This document shows positions 43,895 to 53,697 of a stretch of 64,000 bases of DNA, piece by piece. Position 1 is the stretch's first letter; every line of letters begins with the position of its first letter. The DNA is from Flavobacterium sp. NRK1 (GTDB taxonomy: Bacteria; Bacteroidota; Bacteroidia; Flavobacteriales; Flavobacteriaceae). The position numbers and the translations under genes were made by a program. Location of the stretch: positions 1,170,483 through 1,234,482 of the forward strand of contig NZ_JAMXLA010000001.1 of the NCBI RefSeq assembly GCF_024054175.1. The letters run 5' to 3'. Under the pieces are notes generated by a model. That model was not told the DNA's origin and did no database searches. It saw only the letters and a program-made list of their open reading frames with translations.

Positions 43895-46800
43895 TTATTC
43901 TTGCCTGTTAATGTAAACCCATCCGGTTTTAGTTTCTCCGTTAGAGCGTTCTATCATATAGAAGTAAGTTCCAGTAGGTAACTCGTCTCCGTTATTACCT
44001 CGTCCAACCCACTCGTTAGTATAGTTAGATTTGCTGTAAACTTCCTGTCCGTAACGGTTAAATATTTCAAGTTTTTTAACACCAAGCGCTGTTAAGTCAA
44101 ACTCGTCATTCATACCATCACCATTAGGAGAGATACCGCGCGGAATATCACATGTTGTACTAAGTACTTCAAATGAATCTACGCTAACACAGCCACCGTC
44201 TGTAACAACAGTTACCGTATACTCACCTGCCATTGTAGGCTCGATCTTACGATCTGTAGAAGTAAATCCTTCAGGACCTGTCCATGAGTAAGTAGCATGA
44301 TCTATATCAAACGAACCATCAACATCGGTTACTTCAACATAGTAAATACTAGACTCACAATTATCTAAGAATGCAAGTTCAATAAGTGAAGTATCCTGAG
44401 ATACCTGAATGCTTTCAGTATGAGTACAATCACCTATCGTTACAGTTACTTCATAAGTACCAAACTCTGTACCCTGTATGCTGGAAGAGTTACCTCCTGC
44501 AGGAGCACCGTTTACAGTCCATGCATATGTTGCATCGCCTGCATTAAAGTTAGCAGGGTTAACCTGTACCGTAACATTTTCTGCAAGACAAGACACATAT
44601 GGTCCGCCAAGTGTAAACTGAGGTGTAGGGTTAATAGTTACCACAAATGAATTCTCGTTAGTACAAAGCGCATTATCAGGTGATACAGCATACACATAAA
44701 TAGTTTGTGTACTTGTAACAGTATCGCCTGCATTAAGCATAGTACCGGTTCCGCCAGATGCTGTGTAATAGTTATTACCAGCAGACAGAGCAGGAAGTAC
44801 ATAACTGTCACATGCTGTTTCATCTCCAGGAGCATCAGCTACCGGGCTAACTGTAACATTTACAGTAAAGCTTACTTCAGCAGAACAGTTTGGCACTGTA
44901 CCGGTTTCTTCATACACATAAAGCATTTGTGTTGTAGAGATTACATCTCCTGCACTTAGCATAGTACCGGTTCCGCCCGGACCTGTATAATAATTTTCAT
45001 TAGTATCAAGCGCAGGAAGCGTATAGCTGTCACATGCATCCACATCTGCAATAGCATCTACTACAGGCGAAGGATTTATTGTTACATCAAATGAATTTTC
45101 AGCTGTACATGTTGCAACTGTAGGTGATACAGCATACACATAAATAGTTTGTGAAGCAGTAATTACATCTCCAGCAGCCAGCTGTGTACCAGCTCCTCCG
45201 GTTTCTGTATAGTAATTGTTATCTGCACTTAATGCAGGTAATACATAGCTATCACATGCTGTTACATCTTCAGGATCATCAGCAGTTGGTACAGGAACTA
45301 CTGTTAAAGTAGAAGTAGCAGTACCAACACATCCGTTTTTAGTAACAGTAACTTCATAAACACCACCTTCTGTTACAGTTATAGAACTTGTAGTATCAGG
45401 CAGCGGATTAGTATCCAGTGTCCATGAATAAGTAGCTTCTGTTTCAGTGAAATCTCCAGGAGTAACTGTTATAGTAGCAGAAGTACCTTCACATACTGTT
45501 GCATCCGGAGTAACTGTAAACTGAGGCGGAACATTAGAGATAATTGTCTGGAATGACCTTGTAATAAAGCAAGGCATATCATCTTTCATTATTCTTACCC
45601 AAACAGTTGTTGTAGCATTAGTTACAAAATCAGAAGACATTTCATTAGTATCTTCTACAGCATCCTGCTCTGTAGGATAGAACTTGAAGTTATATCCTGT
45701 AGGATCTGCAAATACATCTGCAACTGCTTCATTAAGATCAAAAGTAACATCTTCACCGTTACCACACTTAGTTATGTTAACCGGATCTTCAGCTGGAATA
45801 ATTTCAGCCTGTACCTGTATAGAGAAATCACTTTCCCTTACAATAGTACCACCATTACATAACTGGTAAGAGGCACGTGCTGTCATAACAATTGTACCTG
45901 TTTCGGTAGCACACACTTCAATCTCCGGTGTAGTTGCATAAGGCTGGCCATTTTGCAGCCATTCAAAATCAACTGTAGTTGCACCGTTCGGCGTAAATCT
46001 CCATGCTTCTTCTGTAGCACTCCACGGACCTGTATTTCTATTTGGCGGTGAGAATGCAACGGTACCATCGCTGTTCTGAACACCGATAAGACCTACACCA
46101 CCCTGCCAAGAAGTACAAGGTACTCTTCTCTTAACATATACTTCAATAATGTTAGTTATCTCATAAATTACGATCTGAGAGCTTTGAGGACCGATTGCCT
46201 GGTCTTCAGGACTGTCAGTACTACATCCAAACTGAGCAAGCTCATTAAAGCTTACAACCAATGCGCGACAAGGGTAGTTACCTAAAACCTGATAATTGAT
46301 ATTAGGGTTATCCCAGTTATTATTTGTCGGGTTAGGGTTAGTATCCTGATAAACACCATAAATAGCATTTAACTGAGGGAACGTTGTGTCAGGAATAGTC
46401 TGACTGAAAGACCATCCTGAAGGACCTCCGGATGCATTATTAGCATTAAAGCTTACAATACCATTAGAACCTACCTGAGCAGCGTTATAAACATCGCCCA
46501 TGAAACAGAATTCGAAAGGAAGTGTAATTTTAGGAGACCAGATATCATCCTGATCTACCGGCATCTGAGTACCACCTAATGTTGGGAATGGAGGATTAAA
46601 CGGTATGCTGGTAACTTCGTATGAAGTAGTTTCTGCAGCATCAATATAATATTGTCCTGAGAAATCAACACAAAGTTCTTCTCCTGCACAAATTGTATAT
46701 TCTGTATCCGGTGCTATAACTTCAAAGTTCTCATCTACAACTGTTATATCGGCACAGGCCGGTGGTGTAAATATTGAGAATTTAAGCGGTCCAGACCAGA

Positions 46801-49800
46801 AGCTGTTATCGTCAGGTCCGCATATAGATCTTACATAATACTCATATGGCGAGCTAGGAACAAGATTTTCTATTACGTAAGAAGGATCATCATTTACAAT
46901 TACACTTGTTGCAGGGTTTGCACTAGGGAAACCAGCTCCTTCAGCCTGAATAATAACTTCCCACTGAGTTTCTGTTCCACCAGGAGTCCATGTTAATTCA
47001 GTTGTATTTGGAGAGTTAACCACACTTGAACTTGCAAGATCTGTAGGCTGTGGACAGGTTAACTCTGAACAGAAAGCAATACCGGTATAGATAACAGTAT
47101 TCTGATCTGAATTTAATGTACCTGCAATTCTCTGGAATACGGTTTGTCCGTTAAACGGATTCACGATTTCCAAACCTACCTCGTCACCATCAAAGCCCTG
47201 GTCGTCAAAAAATACCTGATATGGTAAACCAGAACATAATGGGAAAGAAACTGTTACAGGACCGTTACCAGTAGTTAACTGAGGACCAAGAACACCAACA
47301 ACAATACCTCCCTGGCTAACTGTCATGGTAGTACTACCCCAACCGTTATTTGCCGAGTCTGTTAATATGAAGTCAAGAGAACACTGATCTACAATTTCAC
47401 AAAGGTTAGTGTGGAACGCATATGGCCCAACCCAACGGCTGTTATCATCAGGTCCGCAAATAGCCCTTACATAATATTCATATTGAGTACCAGGCTCCAA
47501 ATTAATATCATATACAAAAGGATTTGTCGGTGCAGCAGTACCTACGGTGTCTTCACCCGGTATTGGATCTCCTGCCTCTACAACATAAACTTCCCACTGT
47601 GTAGCCGATCCGTTTTCTGTCCAGCCAAGAGTTGCAGAAGTCATACCAATATTATCTGCTGTCAGGTCGCTAGGTTTAGGACATGTAAGCACTTTAATAT
47701 CAATATTATCTATTGCAGCAGGGCTGGTAGTTGTAAATGTATTATTTCTCCACTCAAACACAAAACGCTGAGTTGTTCCTGCTACAGATGTAACCGGCAC
47801 AACATAACTTGCAGTTTGCCAGTTAGCACCATTAAATAAGCTTGTAGGAGTTATAAGTATACGATCTGCAGCCGCAGTAATAGCTGTACCCGCTACAGGG
47901 TTAAAACTTAACGGCACCATCCATACTCTTACGTTATCATTTGTTTCACCTACGTTTTTCCAGTCAAAGGCAAAATCAAGATCTGTAGCGCCCGCAGGTA
48001 TAACAACATCTCTGTAAGCATGTACAGTAGAAGCAGTAGTACCATTGTAGCTGTTAGTAACACCATTATCGCTTGAAATATATAACGAATTGGCAGGGCT
48101 GTTAAATGTAGCGCCACCCACTACCCATTTATTAGGTAATGTACCGTTTATATATGTAAATCCTGGATTTCCTGTACCGTCAAAATTTTGAGTGTAAGGA
48201 AGGTTAACAGGAATTTGCGGAGTATTAAAGTTAATACCGCCTATCCAGAAACTTGTTCCGTCAGCAGCACCACAGTTACTTCTTACCCATAAGTAATAAC
48301 TTGTAGAATCAGGCAGGCCTGCAAGGGTTATTGTAGGTGAAGTAGTATAACCTGTAGGCGTTGTACCGGCTACCGGAGCAACAGGGCTGGTAGTAAGGTA
48401 ATAATCATAACCTGTAGGTGCAGGTGTAGGCGCTGTCCATGTAAATGTAGCATTAGCAGCATCTATAGAAACTAATGATAAGTTAGACGGAGCAGAACAT
48501 GTAATAGCCGAGAAGGTAATATTATCTACAGCAGCCGGAGTGTCTCCAATACTGCCATCATTTCTCCACTCAAATATTATTCTTCTTATTGAGCCATCCC
48601 AACCTGTAGAGTTAACCACATTATTTACAGTAGTCCATGTACCGTTATTGTTTAGGTTTCCACCTAACTGAACGCCACCGCTGGCTCCTGTAGTAATTTG
48701 TGTACCCGGTGTTGGAGTAAATGTAACCGGTACAACCCAAACTCTAAGGTAATCACAACATGATTCACCAACTGCTTTCCAGTCATATTGGAAAAGGATT
48801 TGGTTTGTTGGTATAGAGGCAGGTAACTGAATGTCTCTATAAGCGTGAACTACACTGCTGGCATTATTATCATATCCATAATCAGTACCATTATTAGTAA
48901 TATACAAAGAGTTAGCAGGGCTGTTAAATGTAGAACCGCCAACTACCCATTTATTTGCCTGAGTACCGTTATTTAACGTATAAGCCGGGTTACCAGTTCC
49001 GTCAAAATTCTGAACGTATGGCATATCCGCAGGAATTTGCGGCGTGTTAAAATTAAGCGGGCCAATCCAGAAACTTGTTCCGGCAGTACCACCACAATTA
49101 CTTCTTACCCATACATTATAATTAGTAGAATCTGCCAGGCCTCCTATAACTGTTGTTGTAGCACCTACAACATTACCACTTGGTGTAGTAGCATCTGTTG
49201 GCGGTGTGGTACCTGTAGAATAGTAGTAATCATAACTTGCCGGCGGCGCAGTTGGCGCAGTCCAGGAAATGGTAGCCGACGAAGTTGTAAGTGAATTTAA
49301 AACTAAGGCTGACGGTGCAGGGCACGTAACAACCTTAAAGTTAATATTATCTATTGCAGCCGGAGGATTATTTCCTGTAAATGTATTGTTTGTCCATTCA
49401 AAAACAAACCTTCTTACAGTACCGTTCCATGCAGCCGGTGCAGTAACTACGTTATTTTTAGTACTCCAGTTAGGATTTCCGAATATATTACCACCTGCCT
49501 GTACACCTCCGCTGGCTCCGGCAGTAATTTGTGTTCCGGGAGTTGGGGTAAATGTAACAGGTACAACCCAAACTCTTAAATAATCTCCGGTATTACCTAC
49601 CCCTTTAACATCATACTGTACCAATATCTGGCCAGAAGGAATTGAAGCAGGAAGTGTAACATCTCTATAAGCATGTGCTACAGTAGCTAATGTTTCATTA
49701 TAAGCATTTGTAACACCGTTATCATTAGATATATATAATGAATTAGCAGGGCTGTTAAATGTAGCGCCTCCTATAACCCACTTATTTGGCTGAGTACCAT

Positions 49801-52258
49801 TTAGCAGGGTAAAGTTATTTGATGCACCGTCAAAATTTTGAGAGAAATCCATATCTCCCGGAATCTGAGGTGTTGCAAACATTAATGGCCCTGTCCAGAA
49901 ACTCTTATCAGTATCACTACAATGTGCTCTTACCCAAACGTAATTTACTGCCGATGGAATAAGCGGTGTAATTGTAGCTGTAGTACCCGGTACATTTTGT
50001 GTTGGTGTAGTAGTATCTGTAGGAGCAGTTGTATCCTGAGAAACATATACATCATATGAAGGAGGTACTATTGCAGGAGCTGTCCAGTTTACTACTGCCT
50101 GAGTATTAGTAGCAGAAGCAAGTACAAGGTTTGTAGGCTGAGGACATGTAACAATTTTAAAATTAATATTGTCTATAGCTGCAGCCGGTGCGCCACCAAC
50201 ACTACCATCATTTTTCCACTCAAATACAAGCCTTTTTACAGTACCGTCCCATCCTGTAGGAGATAAAATAGTTGTATAATTTGTCCAGTCAGAAGTATTG
50301 TTAAAGTTACCACCTATCTGAATACGGTCTGCTGACGAAGTAATTGTTGTTCCCGGTGTTGGCGTAAAGCTTGCCGGAACCACCCATACACGTAAATAAT
50401 CACAACAAGATTCACCAAATGCTTTCCAGTCAAAACTAAGTGATAACTGTCCTACTGCCGCAGGCATCTGTATATCTCTATACGCATGAACTGTAGATGA
50501 TGTTGTAATTACATAGTCATTAGAAACACCATTATCATCTGATATGTATAATGACGTTGAAGGGCTGTTGCTTGTAGCGGTACCTACAACCCACTTGTTA
50601 ACCTGTGTGCCGTTACCAAGCGTAAAGCCATGAGGCCCACCATCAAAGTTTTGAACATAATCAAGCGATGCTGCAACCTGTGTAGTAGTAAACAGGAATG
50701 GACCTGCCCAAATACTATACATACCGCCTGCACAGCTTTCTCTAACATAAAACTCATAAGATGTAGCAGGAGTAAAAGGAACTCCGGCAGAAGTTGCACT
50801 TACAGGATATCCTGTATTAGAAGTTACAGTTGCACCTGTAGAAGGTAAGCCAGAACCTGCAGGCTGAACTGCAACCTGCCATGAAGTTGCTCCTGCTGTA
50901 CCCGGTGTCCAGATAAGATTAGCAGATGTCCCTGTTATAGTATTAGCAGAACCCGCTGTAGGCTGCGGACAAAATACCTGCTGAATAGTCAGGGTATATG
51001 GCGTAGTTTGCGGAGTTCCGTTTGTAGATATTACTATATAATACGTAGTTCCTGCCGTCATAGCAAACGCAGGAAGATTTACAGGGTTATTTGCACTCGC
51101 AACACCACCATTTAAACATGATACGCCAATATTGGCACAGCTGCTGTAAATAAACATACCTGCAGCCCCGCCTGTACCTGTTAAGGTAACACTATAGTTG
51201 CCTGAAGTATCCGGTGTATATGAATATACAACATCATTACCCGCCAGGTAGTTACCGGTACTGTTACAGCCTGTACCAGTTGTACCTTCATAAACGTCGG
51301 TAAAGTTTGCAGTATTATTTGTAGTACTATAGCTGTTGCCCGAAGGTATAACTATAGGATTTTCACACGTTTCTCCAATACATCGTGTTTTGAAGAAAAC
51401 AGGTCCTGCCCATGCACTCTTTCCTCCGTCGGAACAAAGTGCGCGAACATAAAATTTATAGCTTGTACACTCTAAAAGACCTCCTTTAACAAAAGGAAGC
51501 GTACCATTATAAACTTCTCCTGTTCCGGTTGGAACACCACTTTCAAGAACTGTTTCAATTTCCCAGGAAGTTGCCGTAGTACTTGTCCAGTTAAAAGTTG
51601 CACCATTTAATGTTCTTGCAGTTACCACAGGGTTAGTTGGCCCAATACAAATTGCAGACACACTAACATCATCTAAAAACCAACGGTCTTTATTGTTACC
51701 CTGCATTACAAAACCAACACGAACATTCATACCTTCCCATGAAGCAGGAATAGCAAGTGTTTTTTCAAGCCACTCGGTTTGCTGAATGCCGTTAAGGTCT
51801 ATCTCATTATAAGTAACCAGTAAGCTAGTTGCACTTGCAGTAAAATCTTCAACTGTTACCGGATCGGTATCAGCGGGATCAAATGCCGCAATGTAAATTT
51901 TGTAGATACTTCCCTGATCACCTGAAATAGTTAACCTTGACTGAAATTTCAGTTCGGCATTTGCAGGTACAGGAAATACTTTTGTAATCAGCCAGTCTGA
52001 AGGAATGGCTGCTGTTGGGGCTACCGTCTCTTTTTGAAGATACGCCGAGTACCCATCTCCACCGAAAGGCGGCTGAGTACCATTACCCGGAATCGTTTGG
52101 GCCCACGTTACATTGGGGCCGAACTCATTGATTACTACCCAATCTGGCGGTGCGGCGGGAGTGCCTGTCCAGGGGTCATCGAAATGCTCCACTGGCAGCT
52201 GCGCATACGCAAAAAAGGACATCAATGATACAAAGATCATTAAAGTAATTTTTTTCAT
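43895..52258 (-). CDS. Giant T9SS type B surface adhesin
   Basis: 2787 aa: signal peptide (MKKITLMIFVSLMSFFAYAQ), a choice-of-anchor J-like domain (about 20-205), FN3 and PPC-like modules (205-530), then four tandem MAM-like plus FN3 units (about 530-1620; QNFDG starts each). Next come further FN3 domains (to about 1830), a pilus/metallo-like sandwich (1835-2060), Ig-like modules, and three near-identical 75-residue repeats with ACDSYVLPALSA-NNYYT (about 2325-2560). The C-terminus is the type B sorting domain: ISPNGDGMNDEFDLTALGVK ... GTYFYMIERSNG. Most likely a surface-anchored or secreted adhesin or motility-related protein, exported by T9SS with the adjacent PorP/SprF. Function beyond this is inference. 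Confidence 0.92.
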   Translation of the reverse strand: MKKITLMIFVSLMSFFAYAQLPVEHFDDPWTGTPAAPPDWVVINEFGPNVTWAQTIPGNGTQPPFGGDGYSAYLQKETVAPTAAIPSDWLITKVFPVPANAELKFQSRLTISGDQGSIYKIYIAAFDPADTDPVTVEDFTASATSLLVTYNEIDLNGIQQTEWLEKTLAIPASWEGMNVRVGFVMQGNNKDRWFLDDVSVSAICIGPTNPVVTARTLNGATFNWTSTTATSWEIETVLESGVPTGTGEVYNGTLPFVKGGLLECTSYKFYVRALCSDGGKSAWAGPVFFKTRCIGETCENPIVIPSGNSYSTTNNTANFTDVYEGTTGTGCNSTGNYLAGNDVVYSYTPDTSGNYSVTLTGTGGAAGMFIYSSCANIGVSCLNGGVASANNPVNLPAFAMTAGTTYYIVISTNGTPQTTPYTLTIQQVFCPQPTAGSANTITGTSANLIWTPGTAGATSWQVAVQPAGSGLPSTGATVTSNTGYPVSATSAGVPFTPATSYEFYVRESCAGGMYSIWAGPFLFTTTQVAASLDYVQNFDGGPHGFTLGNGTQVNKWVVGTATSNSPSTSLYISDDNGVSNDYVITTSSTVHAYRDIQMPAAVGQLSLSFDWKAFGESCCDYLRVWVVPASFTPTPGTTITSSADRIQIGGNFNNTSDWTNYTTILSPTGWDGTVKRLVFEWKNDGSVGGAPAAAIDNINFKIVTCPQPTNLVLASATNTQAVVNWTAPAIVPPSYDVYVSQDTTAPTDTTTPTQNVPGTTATITPLIPSAVNYVWVRAHCSDTDKSFWTGPLMFATPQIPGDMDFSQNFDGASNNFTLLNGTQPNKWVIGGATFNSPANSLYISNDNGVTNAYNETLATVAHAYRDVTLPASIPSGQILVQYDVKGVGNTGDYLRVWVVPVTFTPTPGTQITAGASGGVQAGGNIFGNPNWSTKNNVVTAPAAWNGTVRRFVFEWTNNTFTGNNPPAAIDNINFKVVTCPAPSALVLNSLTTSSATISWTAPTAPPASYDYYYSTGTTPPTDATTPSGNVVGATTTVIGGLADSTNYNVWVRSNCGGTAGTSFWIGPLNFNTPQIPADMPYVQNFDGTGNPAYTLNNGTQANKWVVGGSTFNSPANSLYITNNGTDYGYDNNASSVVHAYRDIQLPASIPTNQILFQYDWKAVGESCCDYLRVWVVPVTFTPTPGTQITTGASGGVQLGGNLNNNGTWTTVNNVVNSTGWDGSIRRIIFEWRNDGSIGDTPAAVDNITFSAITCSAPSNLSLVSIDAANATFTWTAPTPAPTGYDYYLTTSPVAPVAGTTPTGYTTSPTITLAGLPDSTSYYLWVRSNCGAADGTSFWIGGINFNTPQIPVNLPYTQNFDGTGNPGFTYINGTLPNKWVVGGATFNSPANSLYISSDNGVTNSYNGTTASTVHAYRDVVIPAGATDLDFAFDWKNVGETNDNVRVWMVPLSFNPVAGTAITAAADRILITPTSLFNGANWQTASYVVPVTSVAGTTQRFVFEWRNNTFTTTSPAAIDNIDIKVLTCPKPSDLTADNIGMTSATLGWTENGSATQWEVYVVEAGDPIPGEDTVGTAAPTNPFVYDINLEPGTQYEYYVRAICGPDDNSRWVGPYAFHTNLCEIVDQCSLDFILTDSANNGWGSTTMTVSQGGIVVGVLGPQLTTGNGPVTVSFPLCSGLPYQVFFDDQGFDGDEVGLEIVNPFNGQTVFQRIAGTLNSDQNTVIYTGIAFCSELTCPQPTDLASSSVVNSPNTTELTWTPGGTETQWEVIIQAEGAGFPSANPATSVIVNDDPSYVIENLVPSSPYEYYVRSICGPDDNSFWSGPLKFSIFTPPACADITVVDENFEVIAPDTEYTICAGEELCVDFSGQYYIDAAETTSYEVTSIPFNPPFPTLGGTQMPVDQDDIWSPKITLPFEFCFMGDVYNAAQVGSNGIVSFNANNASGGPSGWSFSQTIPDTTFPQLNAIYGVYQDTNPNPTNNNWDNPNINYQVLGNYPCRALVVSFNELAQFGCSTDSPEDQAIGPQSSQIVIYEITNIIEVYVKRRVPCTSWQGGVGLIGVQNSDGTVAFSPPNRNTGPWSATEEAWRFTPNGATTVDFEWLQNGQPYATTPEIEVCATETGTIVMTARASYQLCNGGTIVRESDFSIQVQAEIIPAEDPVNITKCGNGEDVTFDLNEAVADVFADPTGYNFKFYPTEQDAVEDTNEMSSDFVTNATTTVWVRIMKDDMPCFITRSFQTIISNVPPQFTVTPDATVCEGTSATITVTPGDFTETEATYSWTLDTNPLPDTTSSITVTEGGVYEVTVTKNGCVGTATSTLTVVPVPTADDPEDVTACDSYVLPALSADNNYYTETGGAGTQLAAGDVITASQTIYVYAVSPTVATCTAENSFDVTINPSPVVDAIADVDACDSYTLPALDTNENYYTGPGGTGTMLSAGDVISTTQMLYVYEETGTVPNCSAEVSFTVNVTVSPVADAPGDETACDSYVLPALSAGNNYYTASGGTGTMLNAGDTVTSTQTIYVYAVSPDNALCTNENSFVVTINPTPQFTLGGPYVSCLAENVTVQVNPANFNAGDATYAWTVNGAPAGGNSSSIQGTEFGTYEVTVTIGDCTHTESIQVSQDTSLIELAFLDNCESSIYYVEVTDVDGSFDIDHATYSWTGPEGFTSTDRKIEPTMAGEYTVTVVTDGGCVSVDSFEVLSTTCDIPRGISPNGDGMNDEFDLTALGVKKLEIFNRYGQEVYSKSNYTNEWVGRGNNGDELPTGTYFYMIERSNGETKTGWVYINRQE
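44640..45300 (-). repeat. Three ~222-bp tandem repeats in adhesin gene
   Basis: Units recognised by the DNA encoding ACDSYVLPAL, which recurs near 45260, 45030 and 44810, a period of about 222-225 bp. Protein units differ by few residues. Confidence 0.8.
47690..50680 (-). repeat. Four ~820-bp tandem MAM/FN3 repeats in adhesin gene
   Basis: The QNFDG codons lie at about 50640, 49830, 49005 and 48180, spaced 810-830 bp. Each unit carries NKWVVG, SPANSLYIS, HAYRD and DNI-F motifs. The last FN3 part is more divergent. Confidence 0.85.
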
Positions 52259-52286
52259 AATTTATGGTTTAGCTAAATTTAATCTC

Positions 52287-52319
52287 CAAATATAAAAAAA
52301 TATAACATATACATAACAA
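52287..52319 (-). promoter_or_regulatory. Promoter of the adhesin gene
   Basis: TATATTTG (52287-52294) on the minus strand, 28 bp before the ATG at 52258, with a TTG 22 bp farther upstream. Spacing is a little above the usual 19-21. Confidence 0.5.
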
Positions 52320-52422
52320 TTTAGTGAAATTTAACATATATTTTACGAAACACTCTTTTCAATTATATGTTTGAAAATTTAATGCCTTATTTTTCGTAAT
52401 TTTACATTTTTATCACAAAACT

Positions 52423-53652
52423 ATGCTTGAAAAAGAGACGATTAAATTCGAAAGAACTGTTATTGCCGGTGTTATTACGCAATCTCAAAATGAAGAGAAG
52501 CTTAACGAATATCTTGATGAACTTGAATTTTTAACCTTCACTGCAGGGGGAGAAGTAATAAAACGCTTTTCGCAAAAAATGGAACGCCCCAATCCTAAAA
52601 CCTTTTTGGGTACCGGTAAAATAGAAGAGATACAACTATATATTAAAGAGAACGATATTTCAACCATTATTTTTGATGATGAGCTGTCGCCGGCACAGCA
52701 AAAAAATATTACCCGCATACTTGATATTAAGGTGCTTGACCGTACCAACCTAATACTTGACATTTTTGCACAACGTGCAGAGACATCTTATGCCCGTACA
52801 CAGGTAGAACTGGCACAATGCCAGTATTTGCTGCCAAGGCTGTCGGGTATGTGGACTCACCTTGAGCGTCAGCGTGGAGGTATTGGTATGCGCGGACCCG
52901 GTGAAACAGAGATTGAAACTGACAGACGTATAGTGCGTGACCGTATTGCCTTATTAAAAGAAAAAATACGAACTATAGACAAGCAAATGTCTGTACAGCG
53001 CAGCAACCGCGGGGCAATGGTAAGGGTAGCACTGGTCGGATATACCAATGTGGGAAAATCTACACTTATGAATGTTATTAGTAAAAGCGAGGTATTTGTA
53101 GAAAATAAACTTTTTGCAACACTGGATACTACCGTTAGAAAAGTGGTTATTAAAAACCTGCCTTTCTTATTATCTGATACCGTTGGTTTTATTAGAAAAC
53201 TACCCACACAGCTTATCGAATCTTTTAAAAGTACACTTGACGAGGTTCGTGAAGCAGATTTACTTTTACACGTAGTAGATATATCTCATCCTGATTTTGA
53301 AGACCATATAGCATCAGTAAACCAGATATTACAGGACATAAAGTGTTTAAACAAGCCTACTATTATGGTATTCAATAAGATTGATTCCTATAAACCGCTT
53401 ACCATTGATGCTGACGACCTTACTACCGAAAAAACGTCGCGCCACTTTACCCTGGAAGAATGGAAAGCTACATGGATGAGCAATGTTGGGGAAAAGAACG
53501 CTCTGTTTATATCAGCCGTCAATAAAGAGAATTTTGAAGAATTCAGAGAGAAGGTTTATGAAGCTGTAAGAGAAATTCATATTACACGATTTCCTTATAA
53601 TAAATTTTTATATCCTGATTATAAAGAAAATACTGCAGAAGAAAAAGAATAA
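52423..53652 (+). CDS. hflX: GTPase HflX
   Basis: 409 aa. N-terminal HflX domain (EYLDELEFLTFTAGGEVIKR, PNPKTFLGTGKIEEI), the linker with LSGMWTHLERQRGGIGMRGPGE, and the G domain: G1 GYTNVGKSTLM, G3 DTVGFI, G4 FNKID. HflX binds 50S subunits and splits stalled 70S ribosomes after stress. Divergent from the adhesin; followed by a perfect hairpin terminator. Confidence 0.96.
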   Translation: MLEKETIKFERTVIAGVITQSQNEEKLNEYLDELEFLTFTAGGEVIKRFSQKMERPNPKTFLGTGKIEEIQLYIKENDISTIIFDDELSPAQQKNITRILDIKVLDRTNLILDIFAQRAETSYARTQVELAQCQYLLPRLSGMWTHLERQRGGIGMRGPGETEIETDRRIVRDRIALLKEKIRTIDKQMSVQRSNRGAMVRVALVGYTNVGKSTLMNVISKSEVFVENKLFATLDTTVRKVVIKNLPFLLSDTVGFIRKLPTQLIESFKSTLDEVREADLLLHVVDISHPDFEDHIASVNQILQDIKCLNKPTIMVFNKIDSYKPLTIDADDLTTEKTSRHFTLEEWKATWMSNVGEKNALFISAVNKENFEEFREKVYEAVREIHITRFPYNKFLYPDYKENTAEEKE

Positions 53653-53678
53653 AAATGCCCCGCTTGGCGGGGCATTTT
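53652..53678. terminator. Bidirectional terminator, hflX / poxB
   Basis: A 12-bp perfect stem (53652-53663 with 53667-53678), loop TTG, followed by a T run; begins in the last base of the hflX stop, between convergent genes. Confidence 0.9.
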
Positions 53679-53697
53679 TTATAGCGCAAATATTGTG

